64,000 bases of DNA, from the NCBI GenBank assembly GCA_947626985.1, contig CANQUG010000001.1, positions 62,001 to 126,000 on the forward strand, given 5' to 3'. Source of the stretch: an uncultured Lachnospiraceae bacterium. Lineage in GTDB: Bacteria > Bacillota > Clostridia > Lachnospirales > Lachnospiraceae. The notes under the pieces were generated by a model. The model was not told the origin of the DNA. It was given only the letters and a program-made list of their open reading frames with translations, and ran no database searches. Numbering within the stretch: the stretch's first letter is position 1; the number at the start of each line of letters is the position of its first letter. This document shows, in pieces, positions 62,525 to 64,000 of this stretch. A program made the position numbers and the translations under genes.

Positions 62525-63715
62525 ATGATATACAGAGATTTTCAGGGAAATCAGCTTTCGCTGCTGGGGTTCGGAGCCATGCGGCTGCCCCAGAGGGAAG
62601 ACGGAACGGTGGATGAGGCCCAGGTGGAGGAAATGGTTCGCTACGCCATGGAGCACGGCGTGAATTATTATGATACGGCCTATCCATACCATGGCGGTAC
62701 GTCGGAGATCATTCTGGGAAAAGCGCTGAAGCAGTATCCCAGGGACAGTTTTTATCTGGCCACCAAGTATCCGGGTCATCAGATCAGCAGCAGCTACGAT
62801 CCTGCGGCGGTGTTCGAGGAGCAGCTTCAGAAGTGCGGCGTGGAGTATTTTGACTTCTATCTTTTACATAATGTGTATGAGAACTCCATGAAAACCTACC
62901 TGGATCCCAAATGGGGCATTCTGGAATATTTTAAGGAACAGAGACGTCTGGGCAGGATTCGCCATCTGGGCTTTTCCAGCCACGGCAGTGTGAAGCTTCT
63001 CCGCCAGTTCCTGGATATCTGCGGGGAGGACATGGAATTCTGTCAGATCCAGCTGAACTATCTGGACTGGACTCTTCAGAATGCCAGGGGCAAATATGAG
63101 CTTCTCACGGAGCGGGGAATTCCCGTGTGGGTGATGGAGCCGGTGCGGGGAGGAAGGCTGGCGAAGCTGGACGATGCCTCCGAAGCCAGGCTGAAGGAGA
63201 AGCGTCCGGAGGAATCCGTACCCGCCTGGGGCTTCCGTTTCCTTCAGGGACTTCCGGGTCTCAGAATGATTCTCAGCGGAATGTCCAGCCTGGAGCAGAT
63301 GAGGGACAATGTGAGCACCTTCGGGGAATACCGGGATCTTTCGGAGGAGGAGAAACAGCTGCTGCTGGATATTGCGGACGGAATGAAGAATTCCATTCCC
63401 TGCACGGGCTGCCGCTACTGCTGCGACGGATGTCCCAAAGGGCTGGATATTCCCATGATGATGTCCATGCTGAATGAGATCCGTTTTTCACCCGCCGTGA
63501 ACACAGCTATGAGACTGGATGCTCTTCCTGAGGACAAACAGCCCTCCGCCTGTGTGGCCTGCGGCAAATGCGCGAAAGTCTGTCCCCAGAACATTCCCAT
63601 TCCTCAGATGATGAAGGAGCTCACCGAAGCTCTGGAAAAAATCCCCAGCTGGGCGGAGATCTGCCGGCAGAGGGAGGAAGCGCAGAAGAAGCTGAAGGAG
63701 AAAAAAGAAAACTGA
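62525..63715 (+). CDS. Aldo/keto reductase with C-terminal ferredoxin-type Fe-S domain
   Basis: A 396-residue oxidoreductase. The (beta/alpha)8 reductase part (1-280) has LGFGAMRLPQ, the catalytic Asp-Tyr pair in YYDTAYPYHGG, LATKYPG, and FYLLHNV with the His. The C-terminal part has two cysteine clusters, CTGCRYCCDGCPKGLDIP and CVACGKCAKVCPQNIPIP, typical of 4Fe-4S ferredoxins. This fusion is common in anaerobes and suggests electron input from ferredoxin rather than, or in addition to, NADPH. The ATG at 62525 follows AAAGGAG. The substrate is not evident. A flavodoxin-family gene starts about 160 bases downstream and could be a redox partner. Confidence 0.88.
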   Translation: MIYRDFQGNQLSLLGFGAMRLPQREDGTVDEAQVEEMVRYAMEHGVNYYDTAYPYHGGTSEIILGKALKQYPRDSFYLATKYPGHQISSSYDPAAVFEEQLQKCGVEYFDFYLLHNVYENSMKTYLDPKWGILEYFKEQRRLGRIRHLGFSSHGSVKLLRQFLDICGEDMEFCQIQLNYLDWTLQNARGKYELLTERGIPVWVMEPVRGGRLAKLDDASEARLKEKRPEESVPAWGFRFLQGLPGLRMILSGMSSLEQMRDNVSTFGEYRDLSEEEKQLLLDIADGMKNSIPCTGCRYCCDGCPKGLDIPMMMSMLNEIRFSPAVNTAMRLDALPEDKQPSACVACGKCAKVCPQNIPIPQMMKELTEALEKIPSWAEICRQREEAQKKLKEKKEN

Positions 63716-63876
63716 AATCAAGGATAAAAAAGACAGCTGTGAGAAACGCAGGAAGACAGACAAAGGGAAAAGACGGCTGAGAGAAACACAGGAAACAGAA
63801 AAAGAAATACAAGAAGCATAAAAAAGTATAAAAGTTCAAGAATATTTCACTCAAAAATAAGAAATGGAGAATCATC

Positions 63877-64000
63877 ATGAAAGTTCTGATTATTAACGGA
63901 AGCCCCCGCGTAAATGGAAACACCTCCGTCGCCCTTCGGGAAATGGAAGCGCAGTTTGCGAAAAACGGGATTGAGACAGAGACCATCCAGGTGGGAAATA
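63877..64000 (+). CDS. Flavodoxin/NADPH-dependent FMN reductase family protein, N-terminal fragment
   Basis: The gene runs off the end of the window and only 41 codons are seen. MKVLIINGSPRVNGNTSVALREMEAQFAKNGIETE has the phosphate-binding loop G-S-P-R-x-x-G-N-T of the flavodoxin-like NAD(P)H-dependent FMN reductases, followed by the helix and second strand of the fold. TGGAGA lies a few bases before the ATG. It should bind FMN and pass electrons between carriers. The specific role is not visible from the fragment. Confidence 0.8.
   Translation, partial: MKVLIINGSPRVNGNTSVALREMEAQFAKNGIETETIQVGN

Overview
The window looks like chromosomal DNA of a gut-type Gram-positive anaerobe of the Lachnospiraceae (Bacillota). 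Evidence: moderately GC-rich coding sequence with strong AGGAGG-type ribosome binding sites, TTGACA-N17-TATAAT-type promoters, YesN/YesM-type two-component regulation of sugar ABC transporters, LplA/LplB/LplC-type transport genes without their own ATPase, DUF4317, and secreted proteins with wall-binding repeats and Cys-rich modules of the kind seen in this family. The genus is not resolved. I found no tRNA, rRNA, insertion sequence, phage gene or CRISPR array.

Layout. 1-10.9 kb: end of a cupin gene, a YczE-like membrane protein with a tannase-type esterase, a ROK glucokinase, a secreted 5'-nucleotidase, a GH3 beta-glycosidase, and a GH5 exo-glucanase-like gene followed by a fructose-6-phosphate aldolase. 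11.4-18.2 kb: one 2253-residue secreted protein made of more than thirty Cys/His-rich modules with a large internal duplication. 18.3-28.6 kb: a metallo-beta-lactamase-fold protein, a response regulator/histidine kinase pair, and a galactofuranose/ribose-type ABC importer flanked by two paralogous binding proteins, one released and one a lipoprotein. 28.8-29.8 kb (minus): an ImmA/IrrE-type metallopeptidase and a small membrane protein. 30.1-37.1 kb: alpha-L-fucosidase, DeoR regulator, M17 aminopeptidase, CutC and a cytoplasmic transglutaminase-like protein. 37.4-39.8 kb: a thioredoxin-thioredoxin-CcdA fusion and a small unknown gene. 39.9-46.0 kb: a membrane-bound AraC regulator and an Lpl-type oligosaccharide importer.

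46.5-55.9 kb is a surface island. Five secreted proteins carry glucan/choline-binding-like wall repeats, and four of these end in a transglutaminase-like Cys-His-Asp domain. They surround an MBOAT plus DHHW O-acetylation pair and an SH3 protein. 56.0-58.5 kb (minus): DUF4317, a phosphoribosyltransferase-like protein and Hsp20 with a CIRCE-like operator. 58.9-64.0 kb: a five-SH3 secreted protein, a GlgX-type debranching enzyme, an iron-sulfur aldo/keto reductase and the start of a flavodoxin-family gene.

Functionally the window combines glycan capture (esterase, GH3, GH5, GH29, two importers with dedicated regulators), intracellular sugar use (glucokinase, FSA, GlgX) and heavy investment in the cell surface. 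The least explained items are the giant Cys-rich protein, the wall-binding/transglutaminase island, and imperfect intergenic tandem repeats of 57-65 bp period found downstream of four unrelated genes.
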